Source: JBEIUL01 sp044356865 (lineage in GTDB: Bacteria > Planctomycetota > Phycisphaerae > Phycisphaerales > SM1A02). From it: 7,326 bases of DNA. The notes beneath the pieces were generated by a model. That model did no database searches. It was not told where the DNA came from and worked only from the letters and a program-made list of their open reading frames with translations. The stretch spans positions 1-7,326 of the forward strand of contig JBIKVN010000169.1 in assembly GCA_044356865.1 (NCBI GenBank), in the 5' to 3' direction. Below are positions 1 through 6,855 of this stretch, one piece after another. A program made the translations under genes and the position numbers. The number at the start of each line of letters is the position of its first letter. The stretch's first letter is position 1.

Positions 1-3000
1 CCGCGAGACCGGCCAGGTACGGCTCGTCGGGCACCTTCCAGGGCCGGAACTTCTCGGCGGTGCCGAGTTCCTCGCTGAAGAGGATCGCCCGCTGCGGCCC
101 GAGCCGGCTCGCCGCCGGACCGTCGATCAGCGTCGACGAGTCGCTCGCCGACATCTGGAAGAGGACCTTCCAGTCGAACTCCCGCTGGGTGTTGCGGTCG
201 AGGGTCCGCTGCAGGTTCGCCACGGTGTCGCACTGGACGATCGCATGGACCCCGACCGGCGGGCCGTCCCGCAGGATCGACGCGAGGAGCGACGCGGTCG
301 ACGGCGGCCCGTCGCCGGAGGAAAATCCGAAGTCGTCCTCGGCCTTGCGGAGTTGGCGGTAGCGCTGCAGGGCGTGGATCACGACGAACGCCGGCGGGTT
401 CCCCTCGGGCTCGCGCTGGCGGCGCTCGATCTCCTCGGCGAGGCGGCGGATCGCCTCCTCGACCTCGCGCCAGGCCACGACCGTCGCGCCCGGCGCGACC
501 GCCGACAGCGTCCGCGCCAGCACCCCGGCCCGCGGATCGTCGGCGGGCGTGCCGTCGAGCAGGGTGATCGGGATCGAGTCGCGCGGACCGTGGGCGGCCA
601 GCGCGACGATCGCGCCGGCGACGGTTCCGCACGCGGCCTCGTCCTGCTGCCCGACCAGCACGAGGTTCGCCCCGCCCTGGCGCCGGAACGGGCACGCGGT
701 CGGGTCCTTGATCGCGATCGACTCGCCGAGCCAGGCGGCGGGAACGGCCGCGAACGCTTCCGGCCGCCTCGCCCGCAGTCGCGCGAACGCCGCGTTCGCC
801 GCGGCGTCGGCGGGGACATTGCCCTCGAAGACGATCGTCGAGGCCGATCGCGACTTTCGCTCGTCGGCCAGGGCCTGGGCCCGCCCGAGGAACGACTCGC
901 GGACCGCATCGGGCAGCCACACCACCTGGAACGGGCTGTTCCCCTCCAGGAGGCCGCCCGCATCGTTGTAGATCGCCTCGCCGGGCCGGGTGAGCAGCCG
1001 CGCCGCCGCGTTGTCGTCGCTCAAGATCAGCTGCGAATCGGCCTCGCTGCACTGGAGGGCGATCCGCACGCCCATCTGGCCCATCGTCGCCCGGGCGATC
1101 GAGTACGCGCCGCCGAGCGTCTGCGAGCCGAGGATGACATGCATGCCGAAGGCCCGGCCCTGCCGCACCAGGCGGTCGAGGAGGAGCGACGACTCCTGCG
1201 CGACCTTGTCATCCTCGACGAAAAGCTCCTGGAACTCGTCGATGATGAGGAGCGACCGCGGCATCGGCTCGTCGGGCCGCGCGGCGCGGAAACTCGCGAG
1301 ATCCTGCACGCCGACCGCCCGGTAGAGGTCGCCGCGGCGCTTGAGCTCGGCGTCGAGGCCCTGCAGCACCGAGAGGCCGAACTCGCGGTCGCTCTCGACC
1401 GCGACCGCCCTCGCGTGGGGCAGCCGGTGCGTCGCGTAAGTCATGAACTCGACGCCCTTCTTGAAGTCGACGAGCCAGAACTCGACCTCGCGCGGCGAGT
1501 ACCAGCACGCGACGCTCGTGATGAGCGCATGCAGCAGCGTCGACTTGCCCGAGCCGGTCTTGCCCGCGATGAGGGCGTGCTGGCTGGTGCCCTCGCCGAG
1601 GGTCATCTGCTGGATGCGGGTCGCGCCGGCCCGCCCGAGCGGCACCCGCAGGCGCTTCGCCGAACTCTCGGTCCACCACTCGCCGTCCGTGGGGGCGACG
1701 GTCGCGAACGGCACCTCGACGCGGCCCGCGGCCTTCGCCGCCTTGCCGACGCCGCGGACGAGGCGGATGAGCGCCTCGGCCGGAGGCGCCGCATCGGGCG
1801 TGAAGGGCAGCCGCGAGGTCTCGGGCCCGACGAGCGTGAGGCGGACCGGCCCGGGCGGCGGGGGGGTCTTGCCCTTCGGGATCTCCTGCCGCACGACCAT
1901 CCCGGCCCGGGCGAGGTCCTCGGCGTCGATGCCCGCGGGGATCTCGCCGCGCACGTCCCGGTGCAGCAGCACATGCACGCCGCACCGCGGTCCCGACGCG
2001 AGGATCGCGTTCAGCCGCTTCGCCGCGACATCGCTGAACGCATGCGGGAAGTCGCACACCACGAGGTACCGCAGCGGCTCGGCGATCTCGCCGGCCTTCT
2101 CGTTGTAGGCCTCGATCGAGGGGAACTCGTTGCGGAGGTACTTCTGGATCACCGTCTCCATGTGCTCGGTCAGGTCGAGCAGGCGGTGCTCGACATGCCG
2201 CGGATCGGTCCAGATCCGGTCGCCGACGAGCTTCTCGTCCTCGTCGGCGAGGTGCATGAAGCCCGCGAAGCCCTGTCCGAGACCGACGGGATCGATGATG
2301 GTCAGGCGGACCTTGCCGGGAGGGACGCGGAGCAGGATCCGCAGGATCGCCGCCTGCAGCAGTCCGATCGCCGACTCACGCCCGCCGGCGTCGGTCTCGA
2401 CGACGAGGCCGGCCCGGTGCGGGAACGGAAGCCAGGCCGGAATCTCGAATGAGCTCGGGCCTTCCGGGGCGAGGGCCGGGTCGGTCGGCAGGCCGCCCGG
2501 GCAGGCGGCGGCGTCGAAGGCCACCCGGCCGATCCGGATCGCCGGCGGCATCCCGGTCGAGCCGCGCCAGGCGAGCCAGGCCGGGTCGTCCCAGGCGGGG
2601 AAGAGCGACGCGTCGAGCGAAGACGCCTCGGCCAGCACCGCGGTCCCTTGCGTCCACGCCGAGCGCCAGGAATCGCCGAGGGCGGCGCGGGCGGCCGCCT
2701 CGTCGGCCTCGATCGCTGCCGTCGCGTCGCGGTGACGGGCCTCTTCGACACGCGTGCCGCCCTCGAACGCCTCGACCAGCCCCCGTCGCTCCCGCTCGTG
2801 CAGTTCGGAAGCTCCGGCGAGGGATTCGGTCCGGTTCCGCACGATCCGCTCCCGCTTCGCCGGTACCGCCGTGGCGAGCCGCTCGAGCCGTTCGGCCCGG
2901 CGAGCCTTCGCCTCCTCGAGAAGCGGGAGGTACATCTGTTTCGCTCGCGCGATCTCGGCCTCGCGGGTCTCGACCAGCTCACGCTCCCGCCGCGCCCGTT

Positions 3001-3895
3001 CGGCCCCGAGTCCCTCGCCGTCCGCCCGGACGCAGGCCTCGCCGACGGCCAGCGACTGGGCCAGCGGAAGCCACGCGGCGCGGATCTCGGCCCGGGCCTT
3101 CGAGTGCAGCACCGCGACCAGCACGAGGAACGCCCCGAGTCCGAGCGCGGCCCCGAGGCCGAGCGAGAGGCCCGGCTCGATCCCGAACGGACCGCGACCG
3201 AGGTATCCGCAGGCCGCGCCGAGCCCGACGAGGCCGACGGCCGGCGGCAGGAGGATCGGGCCGCGGAAGAGCCCGGCGATCCGCAGCGAGGCGAACGCCT
3301 GCACCTGGTTGCGGGCGAGCCCGAGGGCCATCACCGCGCCGCTGTCGGGCCGCGCGAGCCCCGAGGCGAGCCGGGCCGGGTCGGGCTCGGGATCGGCAGG
3401 CACCGCCTGGCGGCACTTGCGGATCTTCCGGACGGCTTCCTCGCGGACCGCCGCCAGCTCCTCGAGCCGGGCCGCCAGTTCCTCCCGCTTCCGTTCGACC
3501 TCGATCCTCGGCTGGTTCTCCGCCCCTTCGTAGACGGTCTCGGCAAGCCAGACGGTCTCGTCCATCCGCGTGGTGAGTTCGGCCGTCCGCAGCGAGGCCC
3601 GCTCGTCGATCTCGGCCCGGGTCGAGGCTTCCTCGGCGACCAGCGCCGCCAGCGCCGCCCGGGCCGCGTCCTCGGCTTCCGCGGTGGCCCGGGCGACCCG
3701 CTCGTCGCTTTCCCGGTTGCCGTCGGCGAAAGACTGCCGCAGCGATTCCATGGTCCGCTCGTGGCGTTGGACCTCGTCCGCGCGGGCCTTCGCGAAGCGT
3801 TCGCGATCCGTGCGCTCGCGCCCGGCGGTCTCGGCGATCGCGCGGCGAAGCGAGCCGATCGCCTCCTCGACGCGGTCAAAAGGGTCCTGGGCCAC
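1..3895 (-). CDS. Membrane-anchored FtsK/SpoIIIE-family ATPase with three tandem RecA-like modules (3' end beyond the window)
   Basis: The frame is open for 1298 codons from a GTG at 3895 to the left edge, so the C-terminus is missing. Order of parts: charged coiled coil (about residues 5-165), two membrane helices (about 213-233 and 243-263), second coiled coil (about 265-430), then three RecA-like modules. Module 1 (about 479-690) is degenerate: TDAGGRESA sits at the P-loop and LVVCDFPH at Walker B. Module 2 (about 740-1000) is canonical: GKTGSGKST 778-786 (K784), LVDFKKGVEF 808-817, LLIIDEF 882-888 (D886, E887), HVILGSQ 919-925 and RPGEAIYND 970-978. Module 3 (about 1040 onward) is degenerate: LVGQQDEAACG replaces the P-loop and FVVIHALQRYR replaces Walker B. 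GTG is the first usable start, because an in-frame TAG lies four codons upstream. Module 2 is the likely motor of a membrane-bound hexamer that moves DNA or protein. The layout recalls EccC/EssC of type VII secretion; the substrate is unknown. Family membership is firm, the role is inference. Confidence 0.94.
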   Translation of the reverse strand, partial: MAQDPFDRVEEAIGSLRRAIAETAGRERTDRERFAKARADEVQRHERTMESLRQSFADGNRESDERVARATAEAEDAARAALAALVAEEASTRAEIDERASLRTAELTTRMDETVWLAETVYEGAENQPRIEVERKREELAARLEELAAVREEAVRKIRKCRQAVPADPEPDPARLASGLARPDSGAVMALGLARNQVQAFASLRIAGLFRGPILLPPAVGLVGLGAACGYLGRGPFGIEPGLSLGLGAALGLGAFLVLVAVLHSKARAEIRAAWLPLAQSLAVGEACVRADGEGLGAERARRERELVETREAEIARAKQMYLPLLEEAKARRAERLERLATAVPAKRERIVRNRTESLAGASELHERERRGLVEAFEGGTRVEEARHRDATAAIEADEAAARAALGDSWRSAWTQGTAVLAEASSLDASLFPAWDDPAWLAWRGSTGMPPAIRIGRVAFDAAACPGGLPTDPALAPEGPSSFEIPAWLPFPHRAGLVVETDAGGRESAIGLLQAAILRILLRVPPGKVRLTIIDPVGLGQGFAGFMHLADEDEKLVGDRIWTDPRHVEHRLLDLTEHMETVIQKYLRNEFPSIEAYNEKAGEIAEPLRYLVVCDFPHAFSDVAAKRLNAILASGPRCGVHVLLHRDVRGEIPAGIDAEDLARAGMVVRQEIPKGKTPPPPGPVRLTLVGPETSRLPFTPDAAPPAEALIRLVRGVGKAAKAAGRVEVPFATVAPTDGEWWTESSAKRLRVPLGRAGATRIQQMTLGEGTSQHALIAGKTGSGKSTLLHALITSVACWYSPREVEFWLVDFKKGVEFMTYATHRLPHARAVAVESDREFGLSVLQGLDAELKRRGDLYRAVGVQDLASFRAARPDEPMPRSLLIIDEFQELFVEDDKVAQESSLLLDRLVRQGRAFGMHVILGSQTLGGAYSIARATMGQMGVRIALQCSEADSQLILSDDNAAARLLTRPGEAIYNDAGGLLEGNSPFQVVWLPDAVRESFLGRAQALADERKSRSASTIVFEGNVPADAAANAAFARLRARRPEAFAAVPAAWLGESIAIKDPTACPFRRQGGANLVLVGQQDEAACGTVAGAIVALAAHGPRDSIPITLLDGTPADDPRAGVLARTLSAVAPGATVVAWREVEEAIRRLAEEIERRQREPEGNPPAFVVIHALQRYRQLRKAEDDFGFSSGDGPPSTASLLASILRDGPPVGVHAIVQCDTVANLQRTLDRNTQREFDWKVLFQMSASDSSTLIDGPAASRLGPQRAILFSEELGTAEKFRPWKVPDEPYLAGLA

Positions 3896-3902
3896 CGCCG
3901 CA

Positions 3903-3907
3903 TCCTA
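3903..3907 (-). promoter_or_regulatory. Ribosome-binding site of the FtsK/SpoIIIE-family ATPase gene
   Basis: On the minus strand TAGGA lies here, with AGGA seven bases before the GTG start at 3895. The TAG within it is an in-frame stop of the ATPase reading frame, so translation cannot start further upstream in that frame. The site sits six bases after the topA stop codon inside a 17-base gap, which leaves little room for a separate promoter and suggests translation from a shared topA transcript. Confidence 0.7.
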
Positions 3908-3912
3908 CGGGT

Positions 3913-6627
3913 TCAGGCCGACTTCGCGGGCACCGCGTCGGGGTGGATCTCGAGGGTCTGCAGCCCACCCGGGATCATCAGGTCGGTGACCGGCGTGCCC
4001 TCGGGAACCGGACGCCCATCCAACGTCTCGAGGACCAGCCGGGTCTGGCCGTTCTCGTGCGCCGCAAGCGCCGCCTCGAGACGCTCGCGCTCGGCGGGCT
4101 CGATCTTGGCGAACGCCTCGCGACCGCGGCACTTCGGGAACGCGGCGCAGCCGAGCCAGGGGCCGCGCTTCCCGTTGCGGAGGTTGAGCGGGCTCTTGCC
4201 GCACTTCGGGCAGGGGATCGTCGTGACGAGCGGCGGCGGCGCGGGGAGCTTGATCTTCCCCTTCTTGTCGAGGTTCAGGACGAACTTGGTCTTCGGGTCC
4301 TCGCTCGTCAGGAACGGCCCGAAACGGCCGGTGCGCAGCACCATCGGCTTCCCGTCGGCGGGGCACTTCAGGTTGATCCGCTCGGGCAGCCGCGGGCGAC
4401 CTTGGCGGTCGATCGGGGCGGCGTACTTGCAGTCGGGGTAGCCCGAGCACGACAGGAACCGCCCGCTCTTGCCGAGTCGGTAGACGGTGCGTCGGGGCTT
4501 CTCCCCGGCCTTCGTGCGTTCCCCCCGGCACTCCGGGCACGCGTAGGGAGCCAGCTCGAGCTCGGCCTTCGCGTGGCCCATGTTGTCGCCGGCATCGGCA
4601 AGGGCCTTGCTGAACGGACCATAGAAGCCCCGCAGCATCTGCCGCCAGTCGAGGCTCGCGTCCTCGATGCGGTCGAGCTCGCCCTCGAGCCGGCGGGTGT
4701 AGTCGATCTCCATCAGGTCGTGGAAGCCCTGCTTCAGCTTGTCGGTCACCGCCATCCCGATGTCGGTCGCGTGGTAGGCGCCCGAAAGCTGCTCGACGTA
4801 CTTCCGGTCGGCGATGGTGCGGAGGATCGCCGCGTAGGTCGACGGCCGGCCGATGCCCTCGTCCTCGAGCTTCTTGATGAGCGACGCCTCGTTGAAGCGG
4901 GGCGGCGGGCTGGTGAACGACTGGGCGACATCGATCCCGAACGGCGCCGAGAGGTCGCCTTCGGTGAACTTCGGCAGCGTCGCCTCGTCGTCGTCGCCGC
5001 GCCCGCTCGAGAGCCGCTTCCAGCCGTCGAAGACGGTGACCGAGCCGCTCGCCCGCAGCACGGCCCCGGTCGGGCGGTCGCTGCGGAGGAACTCGACCGA
5101 GGTCTGGTCGACCTCGCACGGGGTCATCTGGCACTGCACGAAACGCCGCCAGACGAGCGAGTAGAGCTTGTACTGGTCCTCGGTGAGCGACGCGCGGATC
5201 TCGTCGGGATGGCGGCTCGCGGCGGTCGGGCGGATGGCCTCGTGGGCCTCCTGGGCGTTCTTGTTCGAGCTGCCGAAGAAGTTGGGCTTCTCGGGCAGGT
5301 ACCGGGCGCCGTAGGACTTCGAGATGTGCTCGCGGACCATCGAGAGCGCCTCGCCGGAGAGGTGCGTCGAGTCGGTCCGCATGTAGGTGATGAGGCCGAC
5401 CTGGCCCTCGCCGGGGACCTTCACGCCCTCGTACAGCGACTGGGCGCAGCGCATGGTGCGGTCGGCGCCGAACCCGAGGTAGGTGGCCGCGGCCCGCTGG
5501 AGCGAGCTCGTGATGAAGGGCGGCGGCGGTCGCCGCGACGACCGCTTGGTCTCGATCGAGCGGACGCGATACCGCACCGCGGGATCGATGCGACCGGTCA
5601 GCGTCCGCACGGTGCGGGCGGGCCCCTTGCCCTCGGGATCGTTGCGTGACGCGACGCTCGCGCCGACGAGGCCCACGGCCTCGGCCACCGCGACCGCGTC
5701 CTTCGAGAGGTCCTTCGGCGCGGTCGAGGGGCAACCGAGCTCGAACGGCTTCCCGCCGAGCTCGACGAGCCGGGCCTTGAAGCCGCCGTGCTCGGAAAGC
5801 CACGCCTCGCGCTGCTTCTGCGTCGGCCCCGTGCGGCCGGGCTTCCCGTCGCCGCCGCTCGCGAGGAACTCGCGCCACGGCCCGACGAGGCCGGCCGCCG
5901 CGTCGGGCAGGGCGAGCTCGGCCTCGACCTCCCAACGCTCGTCGGGCACGAACGCCATGATCTCCCGCTCGCGGTCGACCACGAGCCGCACCGCGACGCT
6001 CTGCACGCGTCCGGCCGAGAGGCCCGCGGCGACCTTCCGCCAGAGAAGCGGCGACACCTGGTAGCCCACGATCCGGTCGAGGATGCGGCGGGCCTGCTGG
6101 GCGTTCACCTTGTCGAGGTTGATCGGGTGCGGATGCTCGAACGCCCGCTGGATCTCGGTCTTCGTGATCGCGTTGAAGACGACGCGGCGGGCCTCCGCGG
6201 GCGGCACGCCGAGCAGCTCGGCGAGGTGCCACGCGATCGCCTCGCCCTCGCGGTCAAGGTCGGTCGCGAACCAGATCGCCGAGGCCGAGCGGCTGGCCTT
6301 CTTGAGCTCGTCGACGGTCTTGCGCTTGCCCTCGAGGACCTCGTAGCGGGGCTCGAAGTCGTGCTCGAGATCGACGCCCGGGACCGGTTCCTTCTTTCCC
6401 TTCGCACCGCGGGTCGGGAGGTCGCGGATGTGGCCCACCGAGGCGAGCACCACGAAGTCGGGTCCGAGGTACTTTCCGATCGTCTTGGCCTTGGTCGGGC
6501 TCTCGACGATGACCAGTTGCTTCCCTCCGGCGGGGGCCGCCCGGGGGCGCGGCGAACGCCCGGTATCGCCTTCGGCGGGGGCGGCGGGCTTCGGGCGACG
6601 GGTGGTGGCGGTCGACTTCTTGGCCAT
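3913..6627 (-). CDS. topA: DNA topoisomerase I (type IA)
   Basis: It relaxes negatively supercoiled DNA by transient single-strand cleavage through a 5'-phosphotyrosine link. From the ATG at 6627 the protein is 904 residues, slightly longer than the E. coli enzyme. A basic, proline/alanine-rich tail (1-36) precedes the Toprim domain, with VIVESPTKAKTI (E42) and DLDREGE 123-129 (D123, D125, E127 as metal ligands). AGLSAGRVQS 201-210 follows. The catalytic tyrosine is Y415 in GLITYMRTDST, with R417 beside it and H462 in AHEAIRPT. FNEASLIKKLEDEGIGRPST 578-597 is also characteristic. The C-terminus has a four-cysteine zinc ribbon (C697, C700, C727, C733), a middle repeat keeping only C755, and another full ribbon (C806, C809, C827, C833). 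All catalytic residues are present, so the enzyme should be active. The frame is open further upstream to a TTG at 6687, but that 20-residue addition is proline-rich and unlike the family. No Shine-Dalgarno sequence precedes the ATG. The FtsK-like ATPase gene follows after 17 bases. Confidence 0.97.
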   Translation of the reverse strand: MAKKSTATTRRPKPAAPAEGDTGRSPRPRAAPAGGKQLVIVESPTKAKTIGKYLGPDFVVLASVGHIRDLPTRGAKGKKEPVPGVDLEHDFEPRYEVLEGKRKTVDELKKASRSASAIWFATDLDREGEAIAWHLAELLGVPPAEARRVVFNAITKTEIQRAFEHPHPINLDKVNAQQARRILDRIVGYQVSPLLWRKVAAGLSAGRVQSVAVRLVVDREREIMAFVPDERWEVEAELALPDAAAGLVGPWREFLASGGDGKPGRTGPTQKQREAWLSEHGGFKARLVELGGKPFELGCPSTAPKDLSKDAVAVAEAVGLVGASVASRNDPEGKGPARTVRTLTGRIDPAVRYRVRSIETKRSSRRPPPPFITSSLQRAAATYLGFGADRTMRCAQSLYEGVKVPGEGQVGLITYMRTDSTHLSGEALSMVREHISKSYGARYLPEKPNFFGSSNKNAQEAHEAIRPTAASRHPDEIRASLTEDQYKLYSLVWRRFVQCQMTPCEVDQTSVEFLRSDRPTGAVLRASGSVTVFDGWKRLSSGRGDDDEATLPKFTEGDLSAPFGIDVAQSFTSPPPRFNEASLIKKLEDEGIGRPSTYAAILRTIADRKYVEQLSGAYHATDIGMAVTDKLKQGFHDLMEIDYTRRLEGELDRIEDASLDWRQMLRGFYGPFSKALADAGDNMGHAKAELELAPYACPECRGERTKAGEKPRRTVYRLGKSGRFLSCSGYPDCKYAAPIDRQGRPRLPERINLKCPADGKPMVLRTGRFGPFLTSEDPKTKFVLNLDKKGKIKLPAPPPLVTTIPCPKCGKSPLNLRNGKRGPWLGCAAFPKCRGREAFAKIEPAERERLEAALAAHENGQTRLVLETLDGRPVPEGTPVTDLMIPGGLQTLEIHPDAVPAKSA

Positions 6628-6691
6628 GGGGGGGAGGGTGCGAGACTCGACGGAACGGGGGGTTGGAGGCGAGAAAAACGGGGCCAAACAT
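6628..6691 (-). other. topA leader without a Shine-Dalgarno sequence
   Basis: The bases just before the topA ATG read as a pyrimidine-rich run on the coding strand, ending in seven C residues next to the start codon. No AGGA, GGAG or GAGG lies at a usable distance. Initiation would have to rely on an unstructured leader, ribosomal protein S1 or another non-canonical route. The alternative is that the true start is upstream, but no ATG in this frame exists between 6627 and the right part of the gap. Confidence 0.45.
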
Positions 6692-6709
6692 GTCCGGAGC
6701 GGACCGGAC
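6692..6709. repeat. Short perfect inverted repeat in the topA leader (GTCCGG/CCGGAC)
   Basis: GTCCGG at 6692-6697 and CCGGAC at 6704-6709 are exact reverse complements around a six-base loop. The repeat lies downstream of the candidate topA promoter and about 65 bases before the ATG. It could form a small hairpin in the leader or act as an operator. The same hexamer pair forms the inverted repeat on the other side of the promoter, which is the main reason to record it. Confidence 0.5.
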
Positions 6710-6730
6710 CGCCGCCGGGAGGGGGGCGGG

Positions 6731-6760
6731 ATTCAAACCATCGGGTGCCGCCGCCGTCAA
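6731..6760 (-). promoter_or_regulatory. Candidate sigma-70-like promoter of topA
   Basis: On the minus strand TTGACG (6755-6760) matches five of six bases of the -35 consensus. It is followed after 18 bases by TTGAAT (6731-6736), which matches four of six bases of the -10 consensus but lacks the important second-position A. Transcription would start near 6724 and give a leader of roughly 97 bases before topA. It is the most AT-rich patch of the gap and is correctly placed between the end of miaA and topA. The -10 element is weak, so this is only a candidate. Confidence 0.3.
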
Positions 6761-6762
6761 GC

Positions 6763-6795
6763 GGGTCCGGATCGGATTCGATGGCGTCCGGACCC
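6763..6795. terminator. Hairpin downstream of miaA, possible terminator or operator
   Basis: GGGTCCGGA (6763-6771) and TCCGGACCC (6787-6795) form a perfect nine-base-pair stem around a 15-base loop. The hairpin starts about 60 bases after the miaA stop and ends just before the candidate topA -35 box. No run of T residues follows on the minus strand, so it is not a textbook intrinsic terminator. It could still pause or protect the miaA transcript end, or be bound as an operator next to the topA promoter. The stem is clear; the function is inference. Confidence 0.4.
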
Positions 6796-6855
6796 CGACG
6801 GGGTGAGCTGGGGCAATGCCGGATGTCCCGCCCTTACGCCATGGCTGCAAAGCGG

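Noticed and set aside
245..2452. Long plus-strand open frame of 735 codons (also 2648-4441 and 3943-5649 on the same strand)
   Set aside because: These lie exactly opposite the ATPase and topA genes. Their products are dominated by R, D, E, A, G and P with no recognisable domain, as expected from the antisense of GC-rich coding DNA in which stop codons are rare.
3331..3903. Minus-strand ATG frame starting at 3903, just after topA
   Set aside because: Its product is an R/P/S-rich low-complexity chain with no family features. The overlapping frame from the GTG at 3895 gives the coiled coil, membrane helices and Walker motifs.
3896..3912. Possible terminator between topA and the ATPase gene
   Set aside because: The gap is only 17 bases, with no inverted repeat and no T run.
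6628..6687. A 20-residue N-terminal extension of TopA from a TTG
   Set aside because: The added residues are proline-rich and unlike the family. MAKKS from the ATG at 6627 is a typical topoisomerase start, and the TTG has no convincing ribosome-binding site.
6725..6745. T-arm-like string (GGTTTGAATCC on the minus strand) suggesting a tRNA
   Set aside because: The flanking bases do not form the five-pair T stem, and no anticodon arm or acceptor stem can be drawn around it.
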